Below, one piece after another: positions 23,690-34,511 of a stretch of 64,000 nt of DNA. Origin of the DNA: Chamaecrista fasciculata (taxonomy: Eukaryota; Streptophyta; Magnoliopsida; Fabales; Fabaceae). The stretch is taken from contig QANZ01015676.1 in the NCBI GenBank assembly GCA_003254925.1, positions 1-64,000 of the forward strand. Reading direction: 5' to 3'. The position numbers and the translations under genes are program-made. The notes below the pieces were generated by a model, which had not been told where the DNA came from, made no database searches, and was given only the letters and a program-made list of their open reading frames with translations. The first letter of the stretch is position 1. Each line of letters opens with the position of its first letter.

Positions 23690-24520
23690 TTTCTATTTTT
23701 AAAAGTTAAAAAAAAAAGTTATTTTGGTCCAAAATGTATGTCTTTATGTTTATTTTTGTCCTTATGTTTCAAGATATTTACATTAATCCTAAATAGTGAT
23801 AAAAATGTTTCATTTTGGTTCTAAAATATTGAATATGACTATATTTCTCTTATTTCACATTCGAATGTAATTAGTTCAGAATTACGTGTTGCTTTTGAGG
23901 ACTACTTTCTCCATCCAGTTGGGACCGTCTACAAACGAGGTCAAATCGGGTACCAAAAGTAGGTAAATTGTTTCACGATCAAATTAGTAAAATTGATCAT
24001 ATCTCTTTTATTTCAAGTCCGAATGCGACGAGTTCGAAACTACATGTTGCTCTTAATGAGTCTTTTTTTTTTTTTTCATTGTTGAGATTATTAGCAAATA
24101 AGGTCAAATTGAATTTGGCTCAAAAATGGGTTTAGAACCAATTTTTCATAATTTTTTACTTTGTAGTCTCAACCCCACTTTCGAGCTCGATTTGATCTCA
24201 TCTTCTTACAGTTCTAACGGGGCCGAAAAATGACTTAATAAGAATAGTTTGTAGCTTTAAATTCATCATATTTAGAATTAAAACAAGATAGATATGACCA
24301 ACTTTACTTATTTGAACTTGAAATGATCGAGTGGCTCACGTTCAGGATCTGATTTGACCTTGTTCGTTAACAGCTCCAACTAGAAAAAGAAAGCACTCTT
24401 CAAAAGCAATACGTAGCTCTAGACTCGTCACATTTAAACTTGAAACGAGATAAATATGACTACATTCAATAGTTTTAGACCAAAATAAAATATTTTACCA
24501 ACATTTAGGACCATGAATCT
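23690..24520. mobile_element. Fold-back element family B copy
   Basis: Arms carry ATATCTCTTTTATTTCAAG, AATGCGACGAGTTCG and AGGTCAAATCGG with their complements, as in 29350-30191; the outer ends have ATTTTGGTCC and AGGACCATGAAT. More diverged than that copy. Confidence 0.5.
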
Positions 24521-26550
24521 TTTAAAATATAAAAGATTCTCTTAATAACTACTTTTTTCAAGTATTTTTTAAAAGATTCATTAATAAAAACATGTGGTGC
24601 ACATATATATGCCCTTTTTATATATATCTTAATACATCATAACTAATTAAATATTTACAAAATAATCGCATATAACTTTTTTTGTTGAAAGTGAAACTTT
24701 TATATAGACAAAAATGTTTGATTATCTAAATTTTTCTTTGTTATGCATTTTAAATTTGTCTTAAATATATTTTACAGTGAGATTGTAAAGAAAGTAAATT
24801 AAGATGAATACTTTAACAAGTATAAATAAATATACATTTGAATTTTAATCAAATTAAAATTTGTAACTAGCTTTACTTAATTATTTAGGAATCATCTTAG
24901 AAGCTTCATTATGAATTCATCTTATTGATTGACTCGCACCATCGGCCACAAAGCACAAACCAAACAATTCACTCATGCACATGCATTTAGACGTGTTTAT
25001 GTCCATTGGGGGTTTTAAATTTTCTTCAAATTTTAAAATCTAATTAGTTAAACTTTTCCTCTTAACCAATAAAATTTTGCAAACGTTCATTACTATGTTA
25101 TATACCAATAAAATTTTGCCAATGGATATATTTATTGTCTTTTTCCATATTTTAAGAAATAGACTCTCCATCACATCACACTAAATCACTAATAATGGAT
25201 GATAATTAATTAACTAGTATTGTTATTTTTTATTAGAACCTACTAATCTTAGTCACTATTTGAAAAGAATTCTTAGAGTCAACAAAACCTTCTAAGATCT
25301 CCGATCATGCTCAATCTCTTCATTCTTTTTATTTTTAATTCCCAAAATATTAAGTGATTATATATGTGATCACTATTTGGAAATCAAGTTATATTCAGAG
25401 GTTGAGAAATATAGTAGGTGTTATAGTAATTTAATTTGTCAAAAAATTTCATGTTAATATTATGTTTTTAGAAACTTCTTATTACAATGTGTTCTATAAC
25501 TATTCTGAGTTTTTTTTTTTAAAAAAAAAAACCTTTTATCTCTATAACTAATTATAATTTTCAAATTTACAATTTATATATATATATATGTATATATATA
25601 TATACATATACCTATATCCTATTTCTTTCTTTCTTTCTTTTGTACTAATCTTGACTCCTCTTGAGATTTGAATAACAAGTTATATGATTAAATATATTGA
25701 AAATTACTTAAAACTTTATGGGAGATATATAAAAATGAAGGAAATTCATCAAGGCTAGATTAAGGTTAAATTCATTAGATAGATGAATGAAAATATGAGC
25801 AATTAAATTTGGATTTTTTATTAAGAGGATATATATATATATCCACATTATACATATCTACTTATGTAATTACATTATATATGTATTATGTAAATATACA
25901 CACACATATAATGCATGTAATGTGTTTGTTTTGTCTTTGTTATTTGCTTTTCCTAACTTTAAGACAGCACAAAGAGTCATTTGGCCTTAGATTCACTCAA
26001 GGGACAAATTATGCTTGACACTCTCTTTCTCTCTAATCTTAAATTAGGAATAAAATCCCTCACGTTCAAAGCATCCAAGTCATACCATCAAATATTCAAA
26101 TCTATTAGACTATTATTTATAATTATATAAATAAAGTATACAAATTGATAAGCTTATCATTTAAACACATAATTAATGCATGCTTCTTAAGCCAACAAAT
26201 GGTCCAGTCATTAATTAGAAAGAATATACATATATTCTGACACATGGCACGACCTAATAGAATGAATAATGATTGACAATACTCATTATTAATTAATCAC
26301 AGATATAATAATTTGTTATATATATAGTTATCTACTCATTTATTAATATCTAGCTATGTATATCAATCAAAGGCTTATATATTTTTATATTTATTAAAAA
26401 ACAAATAAAATTAACCTCCTGAAATTTTGTATTGAGATATATATTCATTTAAATAAAAATATAATATTTTCACTCAAGCTTTTCGTTCTTTCTATTGCAA
26501 TGTTATAAATCATAATATATACATCATCATCATCATTATTATTATTATTA
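24521..26550. other. AT-rich intergenic DNA
   Basis: No exon recognised. Contains a palindromic (TA)n tract at about 25569-25612, a (TTTC)n run at 25624-25641 and (CATCAT)/(ATT) runs just before 26551. Confidence 0.4.
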
Positions 26551-27680
26551 GGGTAAAATACAAAAAAACGTACCTGTAATTTGACCGGATTTCACATCAC
26601 TGTTGTGTGGTTTAAAATGTCTCACTTTGGGTACATGAGATATGTGTCGTCTAGCAACTAGGGTACATGTGTTTTTGTTCCATTAATTTTAATATAAATG
26701 CTGACGTGGTGCAATTTTAGCCATCGATTTTCAATGTATTTTAGGCGTCGATTTTTATTGCATCATAACCGTTGGTTTCTCTTGCATCTTAGTCGTTGAT
26801 TTCCACTCAAAGGTTAAAATCTCATTTTTGGTTTTCAAACTATGGAACAAATTTCATTTTGGCCATAAAAGCTATTTTTTATTTCATTTTTGTCCTTAAA
26901 CTTTCACATTTTTTTCTGTTTTGATCTCCAAAATGTGATTTTATTGCAATTTTAACCGTTATTCTTAGTTCAATCATAAATTTATCTCCAATTTATAATT
27001 GATCTCCAAAATGTAATTTTATCTTTGGCTCATTCTTATCTCATTATTCTCAACTTCCCCCTCTTTTTCATCATTTTCATTCATTTGTCCCAAATCATCA
27101 AAATAAAATTGTAAAGTGTCCTAAAACTCTTCCAAACATTCCAAATTAGTCCTTAATCCAAGAATCTTTCAAGGACTAAATTGATATGCAAGGACTAAAT
27201 TGAAATCAAACAAAATATTTAAAACCCTAAACCCTAAAACCCTAAAACTCTAAAACCCTAAACCCTAACAGAAAAGGACAACGGAGGAGAGAGAGCTTGA
27301 GCAAATGGTGGAATGGTGCAATGGTTGGGAGAGAAGAAGACGAAGAGACGTGGGAGGATGAAGAGAAATTTATGTTTTGGGGAACATTCAATTAAAGTTT
27401 CAATTTCTGTTTTTTTCTTACATTTTGATCCTTTATAAAAAGAAAAGGACCTTAAAAAATTGTTTTAGGACCAAAATGAAACTTATCGCATAGTTCGTGG
27501 ATCAAAATTTGATTTTTCACCGAGTCACAAGCATATTCCGTCTAAATTCTGACGGAAAAAAGTTCAAGTACTTAACGTGGGTAACGTCAAAATACACAGG
27601 TACCCAAAGTAAGACGTTTTAAACCACACAACAGTGATGTGAAATCGGGCCAAACCACATGTACGTTTTTTGAATTTTAC

Positions 27681-27681
<1 letters not shown>
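26551..27681. mobile_element. Inverted-repeat element with telomere-like core, in an (ATT)n repeat
   Basis: Ends GGGTAAAATACAAAAAAACG and, inverted, GGTAAAATTCAAAAAACG; the arms match for about 90 bp (CACATCACTGTTGTGTGG and complement). It sits between TTATTATTA and ATTATTATT, so the target duplication cannot be read. A second inverted pair lies inside (ACCAAAATGAAAC near 27470 with its complement near 26860). The core has several AAACCCTA units (27222-27269) and a block (27030-27160) nearly identical to part of the element at 49641-52097. Length 1131 bp, no transposase seen. Confidence 0.75.

Positions 27682-27754
<73 letters not shown>
27682..27754. repeat. (ATT)n microsatellite
   Basis: About 24 uninterrupted ATT units; on the complementary strand it gives a poly-Asn open frame, which is not a gene. 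Confidence 0.95.
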
Positions 27755-27760
<6 letters not shown>

Positions 27761-28497
27761 AATGTCATATGTGTACAATATATATATAATGTGAAAAGTT
27801 TTTTTTTCTTCCAAAATTGGAATATCAACCCTTACTGTGCGGAGCTTTCAAGTCCAATATCTTTTTTCTATGAAAATATAACTTTTTTTTAGAATGTGTT
27901 GAATATTGGAACTTTCACTAGGAATATCCTTCGTTTTATATACAATCAAATTTGAACCCCTATCACATTGATTAATCAATTATGCAATTAAGAAAAAGAA
28001 AACATTTTGTATAATTTATTGAGTGCATTAGGAATATCTTGCTCCTATAACCCTAAATTTACACGTCTTGAGATCATATATATGTGGATGTCAATATAGT
28101 CCCACTCACGTACACCACATAAGTACATATATAAAATAACAATTAACATCAAATTAGTCTAAGTTAAATATCTTAACTCTTAAGCGATATGGAATCTTGT
28201 AAAAATGTTAGGTAGAAGAGACAGATCAGAATATTTATCTCTCTTTCTTGTGTTTTTTTTCTTATATTAATAAAAGATAAGTTAAACAAAAGAGAATATA
28301 CTAGGAAGCACAATATTATTAAAACAATATGCTTCATTATCCTGGAATATTCCATTGTGGACCATATCTCGCCCATATAAGTGATATATTATTAATTATA
28401 TATATATATGATGGTAATGTGTTCATGGACCATATAAAAGTACGTTTTCTTGTACACATAAAAAGTCATATGGCCCATTAATTAAGTTCTGCAATTA
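27755..28497. other. AT-rich intergenic DNA
   Basis: No exon, RNA gene or bounded repeat recognised. Confidence 0.4.
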
Positions 28498-28514
28498 AAT
28501 AACACAATATAACT

Positions 28515-29126
28515 TTTTTCTTTGCTCGAAAAAAAATAATTCAATCAAAAGCAAGGCAAAGCCAAGTACAGTAAACAAAAACATAGCAAAATAATCCATT
28601 CTCTCCCTAGCATCAACAAGAACACTAGACAGAACATCAACTGACGAAAGTGGGGAGTTTGCAACCCATCCAAGAGAACCCATCTTCGTGTCAGAAAAAT
28701 TGGAAAGACAAGCAGCTGCCAATTTAATGGATCTAGAGATCCAACTAAAGCTACAACCATATAAATAACTGAAAACACAAAAAAAAAACCCGACCAGATC
28801 TAGAACGCCGTCGCCACAAAACCCGTCGCAGAAAACAAACGAACACGAGCAGAGAGCACACAAATCTGGGAAGGAAACTTGGCGAAAATCACCTAAACTT
28901 GAAAACCACCGCCGCAGAAGACACACAGAAAAGAACACCACTGCAGAAGGCCAAAGCTAGGAGGCACCGCCGATAACCCTAATATAAAATAGGGTGAAAT
29001 CTCTCATGAAAACTCGCTAGAGAGGTGATCCCTCATAAGAAGGAGTTTGAGAGAAAACTCGACTCTCATGAGAGAGAAGATTTTTTAGGCGGCTAGTTGG
29101 ACTGGGATTTTCCTTCGGCCCTTCCC
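28515..29126 (-). mobile_element. LINE-like insertion with 17-bp target duplication
   Basis: The 17-base flank AATAACACAATATAACT is perfect at 28498-28514 and 29127-29143. The left end, read on the minus strand, finishes with TTTTTTTTCGAGCAAAGAAA and an A-rich tail, as plant L1 3' ends do. The other end holds C/T-rich leader-like DNA. There is no reverse transcriptase, so the copy is non-coding or internally deleted. The 148-codon minus frame at 28495-28941 lies inside it and resembles no protein I recognise. Confidence 0.7.
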
Positions 29127-29349
29127 AATAACACAATATAACTACACATGCAATAACCCTCCAACTCCACCTTTTGTCTTCTTCCCCTCTATTTAATTAT
29201 GATTAAATGATTTTGAAGTTTAAAAATAAAACCAAATCAAATCAAAGACTTCATTTGATTGGAAGCATGAACTTTTAAAGAAGTAAAAATTTACCAATGA
29301 GAGAAGTTAAAATGGAAATTTGAAGAGTTTTTTAATTTGTTATTATATA

Positions 29350-30191
29350 GGTCAAAAACCTATTTTGGTCCCTAATGTTTATCCCAAGTTCCGTTTTGGT
29401 CCCTAACTTTTTTATTTGGTTTTGGTCCTTAATGTTTCATAAACGTTTCATCATTGGTCCCTAACTATTGAATATGGTCATATCTCTTTCGTTTTAAACC
29501 CAAATACGATTAAATAAGAGCTACGGATTAAATTATTTGATGAGTTCTTTATTTGCTCAGTTGGAATCAACGACAAACTAGGTCAAATGGACTTGAAAAT
29601 GGGTCGTTTGTTTCATGAATTTGGTCATATCTTTCTCATTTCAAATTTGAATGCAACGAAATCGTAGCTATAAATTACTCTTAAGAAGTTCTTTCTCTAT
29701 CTAGTTAGGGTCGTTGGCAAATGAGGTCAAATAGTACACCGAAAGTGAGTTAAGTCAAAACATTAATATTAACTTTCGGAATACTAGCTATTTGACCTCG
29801 TTTGTCAACGGTTTCAACTAGACAAAGAAAGAACTCATCAAAAGTAACTTGTAGCTCTGATTATGTTGCATTTGGACTTAATACAAGAGAGATATGACCA
29901 AATTTATTAAATAAGCAGCCCAGTTTTAGGTCTTATTTCATGTTTGGTTTGATCTCGTTTGTCGATGACTTCAACTGGAAAAAGAAAGAATTTGAACTTA
30001 TCAAATTTAACCCGTAACTCTGATTGAATTGCATTCGTGTTTGAAATGGGAGAGATACGACTATATTCAATAGTGAGAGACCAGTGATGAAACTTTTAGA
30101 AAATACTAAAGACCAAAACAGAACAAAAAAAATATTATGGACCAAAACAAATCTTCGGATAAACATTAGGGACCAAAATAGGTTTTTGACC
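29350..30191. mobile_element. MULE-like fold-back element, family B, 9-bp target duplication
   Basis: Ends GGTCAAAAACCTATTTTGG and its perfect inverse. The 9-base flank TATTATATA is on both sides (29341-29349, 30192-30200), as for Mutator-like elements. The arms extend deep into the element (ATATCTCTTTCG, TTACTCTTAAGAAGTTC, AGGTCAAATAG and complements), so it is nearly one long hairpin of 842 bp. No transposase. Confidence 0.8.
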
Positions 30192-30246
30192 TATTATATA
30201 TCTATATATTTGATAAAACAAAACAAAAATTTTACAAAGCAAACAA

Positions 30247-30272
30247 AATATATATATATATATATATATATA
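30247..30272. repeat. (AT)n microsatellite
   Basis: Uninterrupted AT dinucleotide run. A single N lies at 30306. Confidence 0.9.
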
Positions 30273-30732
30273 GTACATGAGATAAAAGGAATGAGTAAAT
30301 TAATCANTTATTTATATATTAATATATATAGATAGGTGAAATTTAAATTAACTTTCGATCTTTCATACACTTAAGTTCCGTTTCATACACAATTATTTAA
30401 ATTACATAAAAGGGCCATGTGGTTTGGCCCATTTTCAAATAGGGTCCTGTGGTTTAAAAAATGTCAAATTGGGGTCATGTGGTTTCCTCCGTTAGCAAAT
30501 AGGGTCCCAGATGGTTTTTTCCATCCAAATTAACAGAGCCAGGTTAAAATGAATTTCTAGAAGGACTGTTTTGTAATTTGAGCATTTTTTTATTAAAACA
30601 AACTTAAAAAGAGGACTATTTTGCAATTTGAACTAAATCCCTTTCTCTCCATTCTTAGTTTCCCACCGAACCCTTCGTACCCCCTCTCCCTACCCTTCGA
30701 CCAACCGCCGCCGTCGGCGCCATATACCGTGA

Positions 30733-31021
30733 CGACCTACCATCGCTCTCCCACCACGCACTTCCATGGACTCGCTACGGTGCCTTCGGTTTCAGTCTCG
30801 GTCCGATGACTCTCGTCTCCATTTTCTTCAACGAGAACAACGACTTCTAGTCCTTCTCGCAGCTTCTTGCCGGCACTCTGGTGGCGCCGGAGCAAAAATC
30901 CTCTCCTGGCGAACTCGACGGCGGCGAGTTTAAGCCGATGTTCACGGGACTGAGCCCTCTCGGTTTCCTCGATTCGCCTGGATTCTTTTCAGCTTCTCAG
31001 AAACCTACCATCGCCATGAAG
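30733..31021 (+). pseudogene. Captured fragment of a group I WRKY gene (N-terminal region)
   Basis: Three reading frames together give phrases typical of the N-terminus of WRKY3/WRKY4-type proteins: RPTIALPPRTSMDSL, then FGFSLGPMTLVS with IFFNEN, then LAGTLVAPEQKSS and MFTGLSPLGFLDSPGFFSAS. Frame changes and a stop separate them, so it is not a working gene. It ends at AAG followed by GTAAGT, a good intron donor, showing that genomic DNA rather than mRNA was captured. There is no WRKY domain. The family assignment is from remembered motifs and is fairly confident. Confidence 0.65.
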
Positions 31022-31115
31022 GTAAGTGAACTATTCATAGTAAAATCCTGCCTAAGAATTTCTCGACATTAACATTACTAATTAATTAGGGTTTTCACTT
31101 TTCACTCACTCACAG

Positions 31116-31438
31116 AGTCTAAATGTTCGATCGATTCGTGATTCAAGCGGGAACGGACGAATCAGGCGTAGCGACGAGCATGGTTTCGATGAATTCCACC
31201 GGGAAACTAACATTTCGTAACACTGCCACATTCTTCGGAGTCCATTTGACCTCAACTCCTCTGGATCTCACCTATTACAAACTCACTCTCGCCTCTGGAA
31301 CTGTACGAATCAACACCACAAATCACAATCTGCTTAGAAGTTAGGTTAATTGATTGAATTAATTTGTTTAATTTGCAGATAGAGAGGTTTTTGAGCAAGA
31401 GAGGAGGGGAAAATGGAAGAAGGTTCGGTGGAAACTGA
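31116..31438 (+). pseudogene. Captured fragment of a LEA_2 (NDR1/HIN1-like) gene
   Basis: After an acceptor (TCACTCACAG) the exon 31116-31302 reads FVIQAGTDESGVATSMVSMN, then KLTFRNTATFFGVHLTSTPL and DLTYYKLTLASGT, a strong match to the LEA_2 domain of hydroxyproline-rich glycoprotein-like membrane proteins. A GT donor at 31303 and an acceptor TTTGCAG before 31379 flank an intron of 76 bp; the next exon starts IERFLSKRGG, close to the family's 'I.RFYQSRKS'. Only part of the domain is present. Joined behind the WRKY fragment, it would make a chimeric transcript if expressed. Confidence 0.75.
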
Positions 31439-31697
31439 AAATGGAGAGGAAGGGATTTGGTTCAAATTGCAAAATAGTCCTCTTTTTAAGTTTGTTTTAA
31501 TAAAGAATGTTCAAATTACAAAACAGTCCTTTTAGAAATTTATTTTAACCTGGCTCTGTTAATTTGGATGGAAAAAATCACCTGGGACCCTATTTGCTAA
31601 CGGAGGAAACCACAGGACCCCAATTTGACATTTTTTAAACCACAGGATCCTATTTGAAAATGGGTCAAACCACAGGGCTCTTTTATGTAATTTACCC

Positions 31698-32117
31698 TTT
31701 ATATAATTATATCTACTACTATACATGTCGAGAGACAATAATATTAAAATTGGAATTGATATTAAATAAGAAACGAATCGAAATTCATCCTAAATAGTAG
31801 TACGGTTTTAATACAAAAAGTTATTTCCAATTAATTATTTGGCTTAGCGATAAAGTTGGACAGATCCACATCGAGCAACCATTTGGACCTCGCATATTAT
31901 TTTGTTCGACAGTTGTGTAGAATGTTCTTTGCTAACAAAACGATGAATGTATTATATATATAATATAGAGAGAGAGAGAGAACAAAATTTTCATTGAAAT
32001 CGATCATTCATACAATTAGATGACAATGTTTGATTAAAGAAAAGTTTAATAAAAATGGTAATAATTAGCATCTTCCTTAATGGATTTGCATATGTGGAAT
32101 ACTGGAATGTAATATTT
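31698..32117. other. AT-rich intergenic DNA
   Basis: Contains a short (GA)n at 31969-31980. No exon recognised. Confidence 0.4.
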
Positions 32118-32812
32118 GATATAAGTTCAAAATCTCATTTTGGTTCTTAATGTTTACCCTAAATTTATGTTTTAGTCTTTAATCTTTTTTTATTTGGTTT
32201 TGGTTCGTAATATTTTTCAAAAGTTTTGTTTTGATCTTAATGTGATCATATCTCTCTCACTTTAAGTATGAATGTGATGAAATGGGAATTACATGTTACA
32301 TTTGATAAGTTTTTTCTTTGCCTAGCTGGGGCCGTCGGTAAACGAGATCAAAATGGGACTAAAATTGAGTATGAAAGTGAGCCGCTTTATTTAATGAAGT
32401 CGGTCATATATATCTCTCCCGTTTTAACTTTGAATGTGACGAAGTTAGAGCCACAAGGTACTCTTATGGAGTTCTTTCTTTGTCACGTTAGGACCGTTGA
32501 CAAACTAGATTAAATAGTAATCCGAAAGTTGATGATATTGATGTTTTGGCCAAACTCACCTTTAGAGTACTATTTAACATTGTTTGCCAACGACTCCAAT
32601 TGGATATAGAAAAAAAACTCGTTCAGATTGAGTAACTTGCATAATAACTCTAATTTCGTTGCATTCAAATTTGAAACGAGAGAAATATTGTCAACTTCAT
32701 GAAACAAGCAAAACCCACTTTCGAGCCCGATTTCATGTCTGACCGATAACTCCAATTGGGATGATCAAATTCAATAGTTAGAGACCAATTATGAAACTTA
32801 TTAAAGATAAAA
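32118..32812. mobile_element. Fold-back element family B copy, diverged
   Basis: Opens with TCATTTTGGTTCTTAATG and carries ATATCTCTCTCACTTTAAG, AATGTGACGAAGTTAGAGCC and their complements, as in 29350-30191. Ends are eroded. Confidence 0.5.
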
Positions 32813-34258
32813 AATAATTAAACATATATCACTAAAATGTATTATAAAATATAATAATTATCTTACATTTTAATTATATATGTTAATTATTCATATATTC
32901 ACTTCTATGAAGTATATAATACATATGCCGCCTAAAGTCAAAGTCCGGTTTCTCTTAGAAAAATAATATTGAGATTAATTAGTAAATTTGCTTAGGCTGA
33001 TATGGATTATACTGTCTTAGCTTGTAGTGTTTTAGTTGGCTTTGTTTCTTTATTAATTACCAGTATACTAGAAGCCTATAGATTATTGAATCTCAATAGC
33101 TCATTGAATAGGCAAAGTTTATTGACCAAAAAAAAAAATAGGCAAAGTTTTCAATGTTTTATCCACTGATTAAGGAATTGAACCCCTCCAAGTTAAAAAG
33201 GGTCATAAAAATCTTTTTAACAGTGACACATGCAAATTAAATGATATATGGTTTGGTAAAATGAACTTTAATTACTTTAACTTTACATTATCCTGCGTTC
33301 AAACTTTGTACATAACCCCTAGAAAGAGTTGAAGTTCACTCTCTCTACATTTATTATAATCAATATACGTAAATATGATTAAGAATATAATGTTATTAAA
33401 ATTGAAATTGGGGGACAAAGTGATCCAAACTTTCAAGTGGGATTGAATAATGATTGGTAAACGCTTGATTAAGATCACGTTTTGGGATGATCTGATCTGA
33501 TCAATTTGTTATGTACACTAGAAATTGACATTAATTAATTAAAAAATAATTAGAGATTTGGTGATAAGAGAGAATATTATGTTTTACGTAATTAATTATA
33601 TTGCGGAGTAATTAACCCTTAATTAACTTTTAGTTAGAATAGAACATTCAATAAATTAAAGTTGTTATACCTAACACGCACGCAAGAATTAGTTGGAGAG
33701 AAGGTTTAATTTTCTACATGAAAGTTTTGACCATTGTGGTTGATTCCATCGATCGAAGCATGTATATGGATAATATATATGGTCACATCTTAAGCTTTAA
33801 GTTTAAGGTCATTTTGCTAAAATAATTGGTAAATTAAGAGTGATCCAAAGCCAATGCTAAAGGTTTTCCAGACTCGATAAAGATATAAAATAAATGAGCG
33901 TCAAAAATGATAAAGGGATCGGAGTACGTACGTACGTAACATGAGTACTATTGCATGCACATATATATATATATATATATTCAAGAAAAATAAATACCAA
34001 ATGCAAATATATAGATTAATTTTTTTTTATCAATAATATATAGCTTAATTTACATGAGTTAGAGGAGAGAAATTTCTTTGTGGCCCTGATCGAGTTGTAA
34101 GTAATTTTGTAGATAATTCAGTATTTCAAGAAGTTAGTGTTTATGATCTTAAGATGGCCATTACCTTGATATTAGCTAGAGAGATCTCATACTGTTGTAA
34201 AACACTTTATTAAAACGAGCACATCCTATCCTAAACTTGCCAAAGCAAGGATTGGTTT
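32813..34258. other. AT-rich intergenic DNA with one tiny retroposed-looking insertion
   Basis: No exon recognised. At 33107-33150 a 14-base duplication (AATAGGCAAAGTTT) flanks ATTGACC plus an A run. Also GTACGTACGTACGTA near 33925 and (AT)n at 33961-33980. Confidence 0.45.
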
Positions 34259-34263
34259 GTAAC

Positions 34264-34511
34264 TAATGGAGAATCAGAAGAAATGGAAAATACTGTATAG
34301 TGCCTTGATTCTTTCCATTTACAAAATGGGAAAATATATACTATAATGACAAAAACAGAATGTTCTAGATTTCAGAAATCATACAACTGTCCTAATGCCT
34401 AACGAATTATGGAATATGCTCTTGTTATGACAGCTGTGAGTTATGCTGATATTTTGTAAGTTTGGATACAATGTGGTTTGGAGTGTGGTGTCTGGATGCT
34501 TATCCTCAATA
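34264..34511 (-). repeat. 3' LTR of the Copia element
   Basis: 248 bp, direct repeat of 40494-40739; about nine substitutions and one small length difference by eye. Confidence 0.92.

Larger units (their letters stand above)
30395..31697. mobile_element. Pack-type inverted-repeat element carrying two host gene fragments
   Basis: The arms of about 260 bp match in inverse orientation: AAATTACATAAAAGGGCC on the left, GGGCTCTTTTATGTAATTTA on the right, then GGTCCTGTGGTTTAAAAAATG and CCTCTTTTTAAGTTTG phrases on both. The interior (about 30650-31440) is GC-richer, keeps exon/intron structure and matches two unrelated plant gene families (separate entries). It resembles Pack-MULEs, but no clear target duplication was found, so the superfamily is unknown. 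Termini resemble family F4 (TAAATTACA). No transposase. Confidence 0.8.

Noticed and set aside
27619-27828. Poly-asparagine frame
   Set aside because: Produced by the (ATT)n microsatellite.
28495-28941. 148-codon minus-strand frame
   Set aside because: Lies wholly in a LINE-like insertion bounded by target duplications; no recognisable domain.
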